Source: Blastocatellia bacterium (GTDB lineage: Bacteria > Acidobacteriota > Blastocatellia > Chloracidobacteriales > JADJPF01). Taken from it: DNA of 64,000 bases. The stretch covers positions 124,001 to 188,000 of the forward strand of contig JADJPF010000008.1 of assembly GCA_016713405.1 (NCBI GenBank), given 5' to 3'. A program made the translations under genes and the position numbers. Numbering within the stretch: position 1 is the first letter of the stretch; every line of letters begins with the position of its first letter. This document shows, piece by piece, positions 1-9,164 of the stretch. Below the pieces are notes generated by a model. That model was not told the origin of the DNA. It searched no databases and was given only the letters and a program-made list of their open reading frames with translations.

Positions 1-336
1 GTAACTGCCTTTACTACTTTCTCCTCTTTATCTTTGCGCAAAATTGGCAACCAAACAACATAAACTTTTAGTTTTGTGCTAGCAATTTGTTTTAAGACTT
101 TGTTAGTTACTTGGGAGGCCCCCAATACATTTTCCTCAGCCAGGCGAGAGTACAAGCAAAAGTCTTGTGTTGCCTTCATCCTTATTAAATTGCGCTTTTA
201 GCTCCTCAATTCCTGAAGAAAGTGTAATGTATCTGGTTTGATTTTCACTATTAACAAAAGCTTTTGTTTGTATGGTAAATGGTGTAATTATTAGACATAA
301 AATTAAACATAACCAAATTAAGCGACTAATTTTCAT
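1..336 (-). CDS. Candidate selenocysteine (UxxC) thioredoxin-like secreted protein; partial, frame broken
   Basis: The gene runs off the left edge. It starts at the ATG at 336, with an AGGGA ribosome site nine bases upstream. It opens with a hydrophobic signal segment (about residues 5-25). After the strand-like LLLVLSP, an in-frame TGA (136-138) is followed by GGA AAA TGT, which would read U-G-K-C, a redox UxxC motif. Past a run of five G (minus strand, 119-123) the frame shifts by one base. It then reads on to the window edge as ASQVTNKVLKQIASTKLKVY and VVWLPILRKDKEEKVV, which looks like a thioredoxin-fold strand and helix. Read conventionally, the product is a 66-residue truncated protein. 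Either this is a selenoprotein with one homopolymer indel, or it is a pseudogene. TGA is an ordinary stop in other genes here, for example the sigma factor at 31.2 kb. Confidence 0.45.
111..125 (-). promoter_or_regulatory. SECIS-like hairpin after the in-frame UGA
   Basis: On the minus strand, TTGGG-GGCCT-CCCAA forms a five-pair stem with a five-base loop, 15 bases after the UGA at 136-138. Bacterial SECIS elements are known to lie just downstream of UGA, and the E. coli fdhF element has a GGUCU apical loop. The loop here, GGCCU, differs from it at one position. The stem is short and the spacing is at the low end of the known range, so this is only suggestive. Confidence 0.3.
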
Positions 337-404
337 CAATTTTAATCCCTAAAACATTTATTTAAGTGTTAGCCAGCAATTTTATTGCTAGCTAACTATT
401 TAGC

Positions 405-1817
405 TTACTTGCTTTTGCCTAACTTAAACTCATCATGAATGGATCTAACAACTCTAGCAATATCAGACTCAGGAATTACAAAAGAAATATTAATTTCCGA
501 TGAACCTTGAGCAATAGCAATGATGTTTGCTTGACTAGTTCCTACGGCTCCAAACATTCGTGCAGCAATTCCGGGTGTGCCTTTCATTCGTTCGCCTACA
601 ACAGCGATGATTGCAACTTTATCTTGAACTTGAATATCTTCAATATGTTTATGATGAAACTCTATTTCTAAGGCTCGTCTTAAGACATTGCAGGTACGTT
701 CTACCTCAGAAGTATTAATAACAAAGCAAATATTATTTTCTGAAGAAGATTGAGAAATCATTAAAATATTGACATTTTGGCTAGCAACGGCAGTAAAAGT
801 TTTTGCTGCAATTCCTGGCACCCCCATCATTCCACGTCCACTAATAGTAATTAAACTAATATTTTTTATTGAGGTAATAGCTTTTACATCACTATCTTTA
901 GTAGAAGTTGTTGAGGCAATACGTGTGCCTACTCGGTCAGGAAAAAAGCTATTTTTTATTAGTAGTGGGATTTCATCTTTAATTACTGGCAATATTGTCT
1001 TTGGATACAGCACTTTAGCACCATAGTAAGAAAGTTCTGCTGCTTCGCTATAAGTCATTTCAGATAAAGTATGAGCATCAGGAACAATTGAAGGGTCAGC
1101 CGTCATTACACCATCAACGTCCGTCCAAATCCAAACTTCACTAGCCTTTAAGCAAGCTCCAATAATTCCTGCTGTATAATCAGAGCCGCCACGACCTAGC
1201 GTAGTAATTACACCCTTACGAGTAGCACCAATAAAGCCAGTAACAACTGCAACATGACCTGAGCTTAATACTGGCAATAATTTTTCTTTTGTTCTAGCTT
1301 CGGTTTCTGGCATTTGAGGTGCGGCATCTCCAAAATTATCATCTGTAACAATTAAATCTGTAGCTTCTAGCCACTCAGCTAAAATTCCTGCTTCTGTAAG
1401 TGCAGCAGCCACAAGACGAGCCGAAAGACGTTCGCCTAAAGAAGCAATTGCATCTAAAGCACGTGGGGAAGCTTCTCCTAAAATTTGTATGCCGTAGCAA
1501 AGACGGCTACAATTTTGTTCAATTAGCTTTTCAATTTCTTTAAGTAGTTCTTCACAACGCACAGCATCTTTAATTAGCTCTAAAATAGCAATTCGATGTT
1601 TACGAAGCAAATCTTGGCAAATGCTTTCATATTCAGCTTGTTTACCTTCTGTTGCGGCTGTTGCGGCGGCTAACAAACCATTAGTAACACCACTCATTGC
1701 TGACACAACTACCACAATTTCTTTTGTTGTTTCTTGTTCATTCTTAATAATTTTTACTATTTCGGCAATTCTACTAGCACTCCCTACAGATGTACCGCCG
1801 AACTTCATTACTAGCAT
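405..1817 (-). CDS. lysC: Aspartate kinase (aspartokinase)
   Basis: Phosphorylates aspartate in the first step of the lysine, threonine and methionine pathway (cytoplasm). The N-terminus carries the amino-acid-kinase signature KFGGTSVGS, followed by GERLSARLVA, a GRGGSDYTA segment near residue 211 and TDVDGVMTADP. The last 160 residues form two ACT domains, beginning near ITSIKNISLITISGRG and VAIIAVVGERMKG, which bind feedback inhibitors in this family. No homoserine dehydrogenase domain is fused. Three in-frame ATGs (1826, 1817, 1808) are possible starts. An AGGGGGA ribosome site at 1827-1833 sits only one base before the first but about ten bases before the second, so 1817 is chosen. The length of about 470 residues is normal. 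The gene stands alone, and no lysine riboswitch is visible upstream. Confidence 0.95.
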   Translation of the reverse strand: MLVMKFGGTSVGSASRIAEIVKIIKNEQETTKEIVVVVSAMSGVTNGLLAAATAATEGKQAEYESICQDLLRKHRIAILELIKDAVRCEELLKEIEKLIEQNCSRLCYGIQILGEASPRALDAIASLGERLSARLVAAALTEAGILAEWLEATDLIVTDDNFGDAAPQMPETEARTKEKLLPVLSSGHVAVVTGFIGATRKGVITTLGRGGSDYTAGIIGACLKASEVWIWTDVDGVMTADPSIVPDAHTLSEMTYSEAAELSYYGAKVLYPKTILPVIKDEIPLLIKNSFFPDRVGTRIASTTSTKDSDVKAITSIKNISLITISGRGMMGVPGIAAKTFTAVASQNVNILMISQSSSENNICFVINTSEVERTCNVLRRALEIEFHHKHIEDIQVQDKVAIIAVVGERMKGTPGIAARMFGAVGTSQANIIAIAQGSSEINISFVIPESDIARVVRSIHDEFKLGKSK

Positions 1818-2042
1818 TAAAGTCATTCCCCCTAAAAAATATTTCTTTTATTACTCAATTTTTAGCAAACAGAAGAGTATAAACATTTTTGTATAAATAA
1901 ATAAGCCCTGCCAGTTGTTACAAAATCGGTGAAAATTGATATTGCATTTTTATAGTGTTTTCTTTTAATCTACTGTCAACCCTTAACGATTAATCTTTAG
2001 TCTTAAAACAGGTTAATTAATAAACTTAAGGAGAAAGAAACT

Positions 2043-2606
2043 TTGACACAAGCATCTAATTCACCTATGGCAAAAGATCCTAAGAAAAACGATTTTCATA
2101 AAATTTTGCCTTTTTTGAAGGAAAAAATAGAGTTTGTTATCCCAAGCCAAATTGAATGGATGCACGAAGTTTTAGCCTATCTAATTGAACGCACTGCACA
2201 TTTAGGAATTATTCAACCCTCTACTTCTAATATTTTTGTTGCCTTAGATGAAGCCATTGCTAACGCAATAAAACATGGAAACAAATCTGACCCAAACAAA
2301 CGAATCCACATAGTTGCAGAAATTACCCCTCAACAAGCAAGTTTTACTATTACCGATGAAGGCGAAGGTTTTGACCTAAATAGTCTACCTAATCCAACCG
2401 ACCCTGATTATATTTTGCGTCCTTGTGGGCGTGGCGTGATGTTGATTTATCATATTATGGATGAAGTGCGTTATAACACTCGCGGCAATCAAATTGTAAT
2501 GATCAAACGCCCGGAAACCGAAGAAAGCGAGTTAGATATCAATAAACGTGCTGCTCAAACTCCAGAAAACCTACAATGTAAACCTGACCAAGATTGCTGT
2601 AATTAA
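2043..2606 (+). CDS. RsbW-like anti-sigma / Ser-Thr kinase ATPase (HATPase_c)
   Basis: A 187-residue GHKL-fold ATPase of the anti-sigma regulatory factor type. The N-box is ALDEAIANAIKHGN (residues 67-80), the G1-like box is DEGEGFD (105-111), and the glycine-rich lid is CGRGVMLI (128-135). Proteins of this family bind ATP and sequester or phosphorylate partner proteins in partner-switching stress pathways. No antagonist (STAS) or phosphatase gene is adjacent, so the target is unknown. The start is a TTG at 2043, supported by AAGGAG (2028-2033) nine bases upstream. An in-frame ATG nine codons in has no comparable ribosome site. The tail after residue 155 is charged and ends in a Cys pair (PDQDCCN), possibly a metal or redox feature. 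The family is clear; the exact role is inferred. Confidence 0.85.
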   Translation: MTQASNSPMAKDPKKNDFHKILPFLKEKIEFVIPSQIEWMHEVLAYLIERTAHLGIIQPSTSNIFVALDEAIANAIKHGNKSDPNKRIHIVAEITPQQASFTITDEGEGFDLNSLPNPTDPDYILRPCGRGVMLIYHIMDEVRYNTRGNQIVMIKRPETEESELDINKRAAQTPENLQCKPDQDCCN

Positions 2607-2824
2607 GCTTTAATTAACAAGTTGCCCCTAACACAAAATTTTTAACAACCTCTCTATTTTATTGAGCAATTTTGCCCTATAAATTAAGTTTTTTATTTTA
2701 ATCTATTAAATTTATTCCCCTTATAAGCTATTAATTAACAATAATTTACCAAACTTCTAAAAACTTAGGCATAGTTTTTGTGTCTCTTTCTATTTAGCTA
2801 GAAATAAAAGGTAGGTGTTTAAGT

Positions 2825-3563
2825 ATGATACCTATTGGACATCAACCTACTAAACAAAAAATAATTCCTGTAATAGTTTATTTACTGGTTATTATAAATA
2901 TTTATGTATTTTTACTAGAATTACTACTAGGAGAACCTTTTATTGTCGGCTATTCAGCAATTCCTTATGAAATAACTAATAATATTGACTTGGTTAAACC
3001 AGGTTTTATTGATGGATTAGGCAAAATTCCTCAAGCTCCTGGCCCTGACCCTATTTATTTAACCCTTCTTACCTCTATGTTTATGCATGGTAGCCTGTTT
3101 CATATCTTAGGTAACATGATTTATCTTTGGGTGTTTGGAGAAGAAATAGAAGGCTGTTTTGGACATTTTCGCTTACTAATTTTCTATCTACTTTGTGGAA
3201 TAATAGCTTCTCTAGCTCACATATCTAGCCAACCCCTTGCAATTATTCCTTCACTTGGAGCATCAGGAGCAATTGCAGGAATACTTGGAGCCTATTTAGT
3301 CACATTTCCAGCCCATAAAATTAAAGTAATTATTCCTGTTGGAATCTTTGCTAGCATAGTAGAACTACCAGCAATTTTTGTTGTTGGATTTTGGTTTATT
3401 TTACAACTCCTAGGCCAGTTTTCCACTGCTATTTCAAGTAGTGGTGATGGTGTAACTTATGGCACACATAGGAGGATTTTTAGCAGGAATTTTCTTTAGC
3501 CGTTTTTTCTATCGCAATGAGGTTTTAACTATTGATGAATATTCAGCTAAATATCCCTATTAA
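2825..3563 (+). CDS. Rhomboid-family intramembrane serine protease, one frameshift
   Basis: A multi-pass membrane protease. The catalytic serine lies in LGASGAIAG (Ser147), and the HxxGN motif (HILGN, 93-97) supplies the conserved oxyanion-hole Asn. The first frame stops at 3499 after VTYGTHRRIF. From 3459 the next frame reads MAHIGGFLAGIFF and continues to a TAA at 3561-3563. This restores the catalytic AHxGG histidine and the last transmembrane helix. A loss of two bases from an ancestral TAT TGG GCA around 3458-3462 would explain it (a YWAH motif). The start ATG at 2825 has AGGTAGG upstream. The stop codon abuts the stop of the convergent NHL gene with no gap. Without the repair, the protein would lack its catalytic His and be inactive. 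Confidence 0.82.
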
Positions 3564-5738
3564 TTATTTTTTAATTACCCTAACAACATTATTTTTTTGG
3601 TCAGAAATAAATAAATTTCCTATTTTATCAATAGCAATATTAGTTGGCGTGGATAAACTAGCTTTTGTTGCTTCTCCATTATCTCCAGCATAGGCACTTA
3701 CACCATCACCAGCAATTGTTCTAATAACTCCTGTAGATAGATTAATTGCACGTATTCTATTATTGCCAGTATCAGCAATAAATAAATTTTCTCTATCTGT
3801 AGTTAAAGATTTAGGAAATTGAAAACTTGCCTTTTTAGCTGTTTTGTTATCACCCTTAAAGCCAAATTTTCCATTACCTGCAAAAGTGCTAATAATGCCT
3901 GATGAGAGGCTAAGACTACGAACACGATTACTATTATCAACAATAAATAAAGTGTTGTTAGCTAAGGCTAAGCCAGTAGGTGAATCTAAACTAGCATTAA
4001 TAGCTGTCGCTCCATCCCCGCTAAAACCTGCTATTCCATTGCCTGCAATAGTTGTAATATTCCTTGTTTGGTTATCAACTCGGCGGACTCGATGATTAGC
4101 TGTATCTGCAATAAATATATTTCCAACATCATCAATTACTACACTAGATGGACTATTTAATTTTGCTAAGGTAGCATTGCCATCATCACCACTAAAACCT
4201 GCCATTCCATTACCTGCAATAGTAGTAATTGTTTTGGTTGAGTTATCAAGGCGACGGACTCGGTTGCTACGCTCAACAATAAAAAGATTGTCTTTTCCAT
4301 CTACGGCTACAAAAATTGGCTCAGAAAGGTCTGTGTCAACTGCTAGTTTGCCATCACCATTAAAATTATTTTTTCCAGTACCAGCAACACTAGTAATTAC
4401 TCCTGTTATAGCATCAACTTTGCGGATTAAGTTATGTGAGGTATCTGCAATAAATAAATTGTTAGTGGAATCTAGGGCTAAACCTGTTGGAGCATTTAAT
4501 TTACTAGCTTTAGCCGTTTTACCATCTCCAATACCAACTCCTGCAATAGAATCAATAGTATTTGTATCTAGGCTAACTCGTCGAACTTGGTCATAACCTG
4601 AGTCAAGGATAAAAAGCTCAGAAGCTCTAGCCGCCAAAGCAAAAGGAAATAGAGTTGCTTGTTTAGCTGCGCCACCATCACCATTATTAGCTTTAAGTTG
4701 TTTTTCTCCATTTCCTGCAATCGTGGTAATTGCTCCTGTTGAACTACTTACCATTTTTACTTGTGTATCATCAATAATAAAAATATTTCCTAATTGATCA
4801 ACCGTAACATTTAAGGGAAAAATCAAGCTTGTTTTAGTAGCTAGCTCCCCTTCAATAGAAGTACAACTTAAGCTACGAAAAGGATTACAACCATTTCCAG
4901 CAATGGTGTTAAGAACCCCTGTTTGAGTGTTTACTTGTCGGACTCGGTTGCTAAGCAGGATATTATCAAATTTTGGTTCTGCGCTAGTTTCAACAATTAG
5001 CAAGTTGTCTTGATTATCAATATTAATAGCAACAGGAATTATGCTATTAGAAGCGGCTATTTCTCCATCTCGGCTAACTCCTGCTTTACCATTACCAGCA
5101 AAGGTTGTAATGATTCTGCTATTTACATCAATTCGGCGAACTCTAAAACTTTCAAGTTGTAAAACATAAATATTGCCTGATTTATCAATTGCTAGGCTAA
5201 AAGGATTAGTTAAACTAGTTTGCGTTGCTAAAACATTATCTCTATCTTGTCCCATTTCACCATTGCCAGCAACAGTAGTAATTACAGAGCTATCAACATC
5301 AACCCGACGGATACGGTGATTAGCAGAATCGCTAATAAAAATATTTCCTCGCTCGTCTATCGCCAAACCATTAGGAAAATTTAGCTTAGTTCGTGCTGCT
5401 GGTTCACCATCACCAGTAAACCCAGCCATTCCAATCCCAGCAATAGTAGTAATTTCACCAGTAGTTAAGTTTATTTTTCTTACTCTATGATTGTTTGTAT
5501 CTGCTATTAGCAAGTTTCCTGCTTTATCAAAAATCATTGCTTTAGGAGCATTTAAGCTAGCTTGAAGGGCTGGCCCACCATCACCAAAAGCACGATCACT
5601 CCCTACAAGTGTAGTAATTTCACCAGCACCAAGTGTTTCAGGGACTAAAGCAAAGTTTTGACTGGCTAAAGAAAAATTTTGAGATAATGTTAAAGATATG
5701 ATTAAAAAGAAAACTAGTAAGTTAAAGAACCTTTTCAT
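3564..5738 (-). CDS. Secreted NHL-repeat protein with 12 repeats
   Basis: A 724-residue exported protein with a signal peptide (about residues 1-25, rich in F, L and I after KR). The rest is a chain of about twelve 50-60-residue NHL repeats. Each has a core like GNIFIADTANHRVRRVD, then ITTIAGNG and GFSGDGGPA. Twelve NHL units would fit two six-bladed beta-propellers in tandem. NHL propellers usually mediate protein or ligand binding, and no catalytic domain is visible. It probably acts in the periplasm or at the cell surface. Repeats 4-6 are more divergent and contain insertions, including a Cys pair (CNPFRSLSC). It lies five bases downstream of the agmatinase gene on the same strand, so it may be co-transcribed, though a functional link is not evident. 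Confidence 0.9.
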   Translation of the reverse strand: MKRFFNLLVFFLIISLTLSQNFSLASQNFALVPETLGAGEITTLVGSDRAFGDGGPALQASLNAPKAMIFDKAGNLLIADTNNHRVRKINLTTGEITTIAGIGMAGFTGDGEPAARTKLNFPNGLAIDERGNIFISDSANHRIRRVDVDSSVITTVAGNGEMGQDRDNVLATQTSLTNPFSLAIDKSGNIYVLQLESFRVRRIDVNSRIITTFAGNGKAGVSRDGEIAASNSIIPVAINIDNQDNLLIVETSAEPKFDNILLSNRVRQVNTQTGVLNTIAGNGCNPFRSLSCTSIEGELATKTSLIFPLNVTVDQLGNIFIIDDTQVKMVSSSTGAITTIAGNGEKQLKANNGDGGAAKQATLFPFALAARASELFILDSGYDQVRRVSLDTNTIDSIAGVGIGDGKTAKASKLNAPTGLALDSTNNLFIADTSHNLIRKVDAITGVITSVAGTGKNNFNGDGKLAVDTDLSEPIFVAVDGKDNLFIVERSNRVRRLDNSTKTITTIAGNGMAGFSGDDGNATLAKLNSPSSVVIDDVGNIFIADTANHRVRRVDNQTRNITTIAGNGIAGFSGDGATAINASLDSPTGLALANNTLFIVDNSNRVRSLSLSSGIISTFAGNGKFGFKGDNKTAKKASFQFPKSLTTDRENLFIADTGNNRIRAINLSTGVIRTIAGDGVSAYAGDNGEATKASLSTPTNIAIDKIGNLFISDQKNNVVRVIKK

Positions 5739-5743
5739 AAATT

Positions 5744-6805
5744 TTATTTTTTGCGCTGTTTATTTTTTTTAGAATTTTGACTAAGTAAAGTATAACCTAT
5801 CATTTTATAAAGAAGTCTTGCCCCAACATTAGCGTCCCATTCATCGCCATCAGGCCCGGGTGCAACTTCTGTAAGGTCAAACCCAATTATCCGACGACCT
5901 GAACGCACTAGCCCACCAAGCAAAGCAATAATTTCTTGAAAAGAAAGCCCGCCCGGAACAGGTGTTCCTGTATTTGGGCAAAGCGTGGGATCTAGTCCAT
6001 CAATGTCAAAAGAAAGATAAACTTGTTCTGGTAAATCTTTAATTATTCCGTCTACTATTCTTGCCCAGGCTACGCCTTCAAATTTATGTGCCATTAATAT
6101 TTCATCAAAATAAGTAACAATTCGACCGTGAGAGTTTTGTATAACCTCTAATTCTCCCTCAGAAAAATCTCTAATACCAACTTGGACAAGTTTAGTAACT
6201 CTTGGTAAATGGTTAATAACATTATACATAATAGAAGCATGTGACCAATCAAAGCCTTCATAAGATTGCCTTAGATCACAATGTGCATCTAGGTGTAAAA
6301 TTCCAAAACCACCTGGATAAGCTTCTGTGTGTGCCTTTATTGAGCCAAAAGGCGTAGCGTGATCGCCGCCTACTAACCCAACAATTTTATCTTTAGCTAG
6401 CAGTTCGCGTGCCGTTTCATAAACAATATGATTTAGCTTACTGCAATATTCATTAACTTTATCTAAATTAAATTGAAGTCTTGGAGAGTCTTTTACATTT
6501 CCACTAGCTTCAATAATAGGTGTAGCTAGCTTTTTTGCTTTTCGGTTATAGTCTTGTATTTCTGCTGACTCTTCTAATAAGTAAATTCCGCTTTTGTAAG
6601 GTCGTCCCGTCCCATAATCATATAAATCAACTTGTTTACTTGCTGCAAGTATTGCACTTGGGCCCGAAGCCGTCCCGCCTCCATAAGATGTAGTAGCTTC
6701 AAAAGGAACAGGAATTAACACAACTTTGCTATTTTCTAAAGTGTTTGGAAGCCCAAAAATACCAGAATCAGCTAGAGCAGCAGCATTAGGATCAAAGTTT
6801 TCCAT
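5744..6805 (-). CDS. speB: Agmatinase / arginase-family ureohydrolase
   Basis: A binuclear-manganese ureohydrolase. The metal-binding motifs are GGDHATPFG, DAHCDLR and SFDIDGLDP, followed by the family glycine segment TGTPVPGGLSF. The family cleaves agmatine, arginine or related guanidino compounds to urea plus an amine. Agmatinase (polyamine synthesis) is the most likely reading, but the substrate cannot be fixed from sequence. At 353 residues it is longer than the usual 300-320. The extra length lies mostly between residues 75 and 125, a Lys-rich stretch after YLLEESAEIQ. Its ATG overlaps the stop of the upstream prolidase gene by one base (TAATG), implying translational coupling. The pair may share a role in recycling peptide- or arginine-derived nitrogen. 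Confidence 0.82.
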   Translation of the reverse strand: MENFDPNAAALADSGIFGLPNTLENSKVVLIPVPFEATTSYGGGTASGPSAILAASKQVDLYDYGTGRPYKSGIYLLEESAEIQDYNRKAKKLATPIIEASGNVKDSPRLQFNLDKVNEYCSKLNHIVYETARELLAKDKIVGLVGGDHATPFGSIKAHTEAYPGGFGILHLDAHCDLRQSYEGFDWSHASIMYNVINHLPRVTKLVQVGIRDFSEGELEVIQNSHGRIVTYFDEILMAHKFEGVAWARIVDGIIKDLPEQVYLSFDIDGLDPTLCPNTGTPVPGGLSFQEIIALLGGLVRSGRRIIGFDLTEVAPGPDGDEWDANVGARLLYKMIGYTLLSQNSKKNKQRKK

Positions 6806-8139
6806 TAACTTAAAACCGCCCTTGTTAGATTTTCTGGCCCTTCAACCCTAACATAAATATTGTCTTCTATGCGAATGCCTCCAAACTTAGAAAGTCGGTC
6901 AATCATTGCCCAGTTAAATAAATCTTTGTCTTCTCCATTTCGGTAAGGCTCAAGCAGCATCGGAATAAAATAAAAACCAGGTTCAATTGTAAAAACTTGT
7001 CCTGCTTCTATTACACGAGTAAATCTTAAAAATGGATACTCTGCTGGAGGTGGGGCTGGAGTCCCCTCTTTATCAGCCACATGACCAGAAACATCATGAA
7101 CTTGAATCCCTAATAAATGCCCAATTCCATGAGGGAAGAAAGGATGTGTAAAACCACGTGCAAAAATTTCATCTGCTGATAATTTAATTAACTCTAACTC
7201 AGCTAATATTTTAGCTACTCCTTGATGAGTAGCTTGATGAATATCTATATAAGATAGTCCAACTTTTACTTGAGCAACCAAAGCTTGTTGCAAACTTTCC
7301 ATTTTATTAAGTAATTCTTGGAATACATCATCAACACCTTCACGTAAGTAAGTTCTAGTAATATCACTACAATAGCCAAACATTTTTGCCCCAGCATCAA
7401 TTAAAAGCAAATCCCCGTTAGAGGCTTCTCGACCACGTTTATGTTGATAATGCAGTACAGCAGCCTTTTCATTTAATGCAACAATATTAGTGTAAGGTGT
7501 ATCAGTTTCTGCACCATCTATTGCATTAAGATAATCTCTATGGATTTCCCGCTCGCTTAGTCCTGCTTGAAAAGCGGCTAATGCTGCACGATGTCCACAA
7601 GCAGCACGTTGATTAGCTAATTTTATGCAATGAACTTCATAAGGTGTTTTAATTGCGCGGGCAAAATCTAGTCTGCTCATCAAACTTCTTGGTTGAACTA
7701 GCTCTGGATTTACTCCCCATTCTTGAACCAAACTAGTATTATTACCTATATAAGCAATTTGGCTTAAATTAGGTAAAAGCTTAGCTATTTCACTAACTTG
7801 ATTTACTTCTGTAATTTCAAATTCTGATTGCCAATGTTTAGCAGCATCAACCGGAGTTTCATACCAAAAATCTTTAGGAATATATCGAAATAATTTTAAT
7901 GGTTTATTAGGTTGAAAAAGCAAAAACTGCTCAGGTGCTTCTAATGGAAGCCAATGTGTAAAATGCGGAACATTACGGAAAGCAATATGGTTATCATCAG
8001 CAAAATAATAACCCTCACTGCCAGAATGAATTAACACACCATCTAAATTTATTCCCCGCTCAGATAGTTCATTAATAATATTTGTGTAGCTATTTTTTAG
8101 TTTAGCAATATGTTCCTGATAAAGTTCAGCTAATTGCAT
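6805..8139 (-). CDS. pepQ: Xaa-Pro dipeptidase (prolidase, M24B)
   Basis: A 444-residue cytoplasmic metallopeptidase that splits Xaa-Pro dipeptides. It follows the E. coli PepQ layout along its full length. There is an N-terminal creatinase-like domain (LIHSGSEGYYFADD) and a pita-bread catalytic domain. The five metal ligands are in LLIDAGAKMFGYCSDITRTY (two Asp), HGIGHLLGIQVHDVSG (His), TIEPGFYF (Glu) and GGIRIEDN (Glu). The internal TPYTNIVALNEKAAVLHY segment is also typical. The start is well supported by AAGGAG seven bases upstream. It is the first gene of a minus-strand group with the agmatinase and the NHL protein. Confidence 0.92.
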   Translation of the reverse strand: MQLAELYQEHIAKLKNSYTNIINELSERGINLDGVLIHSGSEGYYFADDNHIAFRNVPHFTHWLPLEAPEQFLLFQPNKPLKLFRYIPKDFWYETPVDAAKHWQSEFEITEVNQVSEIAKLLPNLSQIAYIGNNTSLVQEWGVNPELVQPRSLMSRLDFARAIKTPYEVHCIKLANQRAACGHRAALAAFQAGLSEREIHRDYLNAIDGAETDTPYTNIVALNEKAAVLHYQHKRGREASNGDLLLIDAGAKMFGYCSDITRTYLREGVDDVFQELLNKMESLQQALVAQVKVGLSYIDIHQATHQGVAKILAELELIKLSADEIFARGFTHPFFPHGIGHLLGIQVHDVSGHVADKEGTPAPPPAEYPFLRFTRVIEAGQVFTIEPGFYFIPMLLEPYRNGEDKDLFNWAMIDRLSKFGGIRIEDNIYVRVEGPENLTRAVLS

Positions 8140-8303
8140 GAAAAACTCCTTAAGTTTTATTGATATATTTTAGCGGAGAATTTAGGCACAACAGAAGTGT
8201 TAAAAAAAGAAAATATCTGTCTGTAAGAAGAAAGTCAACAGATGTTTAATATAAAATTCCAAGCTGTCCAAAGTTGGTAGTAAAGTCTTTTGTAGCAACA
8301 AAT

Positions 8304-8333
8304 TTGTGATAATCTTAGGCTAATTTTTATTAT
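8304..8333 (+). promoter_or_regulatory. Possible sigma-70-type promoter for the SCO1 gene
   Basis: TTGTGA (8304-8309) and TATTAT (8328-8333) are 18 bases apart and lie 25-55 bases before the SCO1 start. They resemble -35 and -10 boxes. In AT-rich DNA such matches are common, so this is weak evidence. Confidence 0.22.
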
Positions 8334-8358
8334 TCTTTAGAGGTACTTATAAATTACT

Positions 8359-8997
8359 ATGTTAACTCGATCTCAACTAGAAGTTTACCTTACAATAGCT
8401 TTGCTTTTAATAGTTTCACTTTTTATTAATTGTCAAAGCCCAACCAATAACAATCAAACATCAAATGCAGTTGTAGGAAATGAACAGTTAATAACTTTAT
8501 CTGATCTTGGGGAATTACCAGAATTTTCTCTTACTAATCAAAGTGGAAAAACCTTAACAACAGCAGACTTAAAAGGAAAAATTTGGGTAGCAGACTTCTT
8601 TTTCACTAGTTGCCAGGGCGTTTGTCCCGTTATGACAGCACGAATGTCTAAATTAGACAAAACCCTTGGTGATAAAGGTTTACACCTACTTTCTATTAGT
8701 GTTGATCCTGCTACAGACAGTCCAGAAAAATTAACTGAATATGCTAAAAAATTTGAAGCTAAGGACAATTGGCAGTTTCTTACAGGAGAAAAAGCAAAAA
8801 TTATTGATCTTTCTGTAAAAGGTTTTCGCTTAAGCCTTGGTGAAGACCCAATGAGCCATAGCCAACGGCTAGTTTTAATAGATAATCGTAGTCATATTCG
8901 AGGCTATTACAGTATAGATAGAGAAAATGAGATGCAATTAATAGTAGAACATGCAACTCAACTGTTAAAGGAAGCGAATGTAACTAGTAGAAATTAA
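8359..8997 (+). CDS. SCO1/SenC-family copper chaperone
   Basis: A 212-residue membrane-anchored thioredoxin-fold protein. An N-terminal hydrophobic segment (about residues 10-24) is followed by a possible but atypical lipoprotein cysteine (LFINC). The copper-binding motif CxxxC is present as SCQGVCP, and the distal conserved His is in MSHSQRLVLID. These are the three ligands SCO proteins use to deliver copper to the CuA site of cytochrome c oxidase, or to act as thiol-disulfide reductases. The protein would face the periplasm. No oxidase genes are nearby. The product ends close to a strong hairpin terminator at 9088. Confidence 0.9.
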   Translation: MLTRSQLEVYLTIALLLIVSLFINCQSPTNNNQTSNAVVGNEQLITLSDLGELPEFSLTNQSGKTLTTADLKGKIWVADFFFTSCQGVCPVMTARMSKLDKTLGDKGLHLLSISVDPATDSPEKLTEYAKKFEAKDNWQFLTGEKAKIIDLSVKGFRLSLGEDPMSHSQRLVLIDNRSHIRGYYSIDRENEMQLIVEHATQLLKEANVTSRN

Positions 8998-9087
8998 ATA
9001 AGATAATCCTTCTTAAATAGAAACCGGAATTTAGGCTAGTCAACCAAAATTTTCTTATCTATAATCGCCATCTCTGCTGCACAGCAG

Positions 9088-9107
9088 GACGGGCTAGCCG
9101 TCTTTTT
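9088..9107 (+). terminator. Intrinsic terminator after the SCO1 gene
   Basis: GACGG and CCGTC pair around the loop GCTAG and are followed directly by five T residues. It lies 90 bases after the SCO1 stop and just before the riboswitch leader. It would insulate the M23 gene from upstream transcription. Confidence 0.6.
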
Positions 9108-9164
9108 ACTAGCCTAAAAAATGCAACAAAAATTAAATATCTCTTGCTTGCATTTTTTGCATTC

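Noticed and set aside
1827..2042. Lysine riboswitch upstream of aspartokinase
   Set aside because: The region lacks the conserved lysine-riboswitch blocks and is too AT-rich and short.
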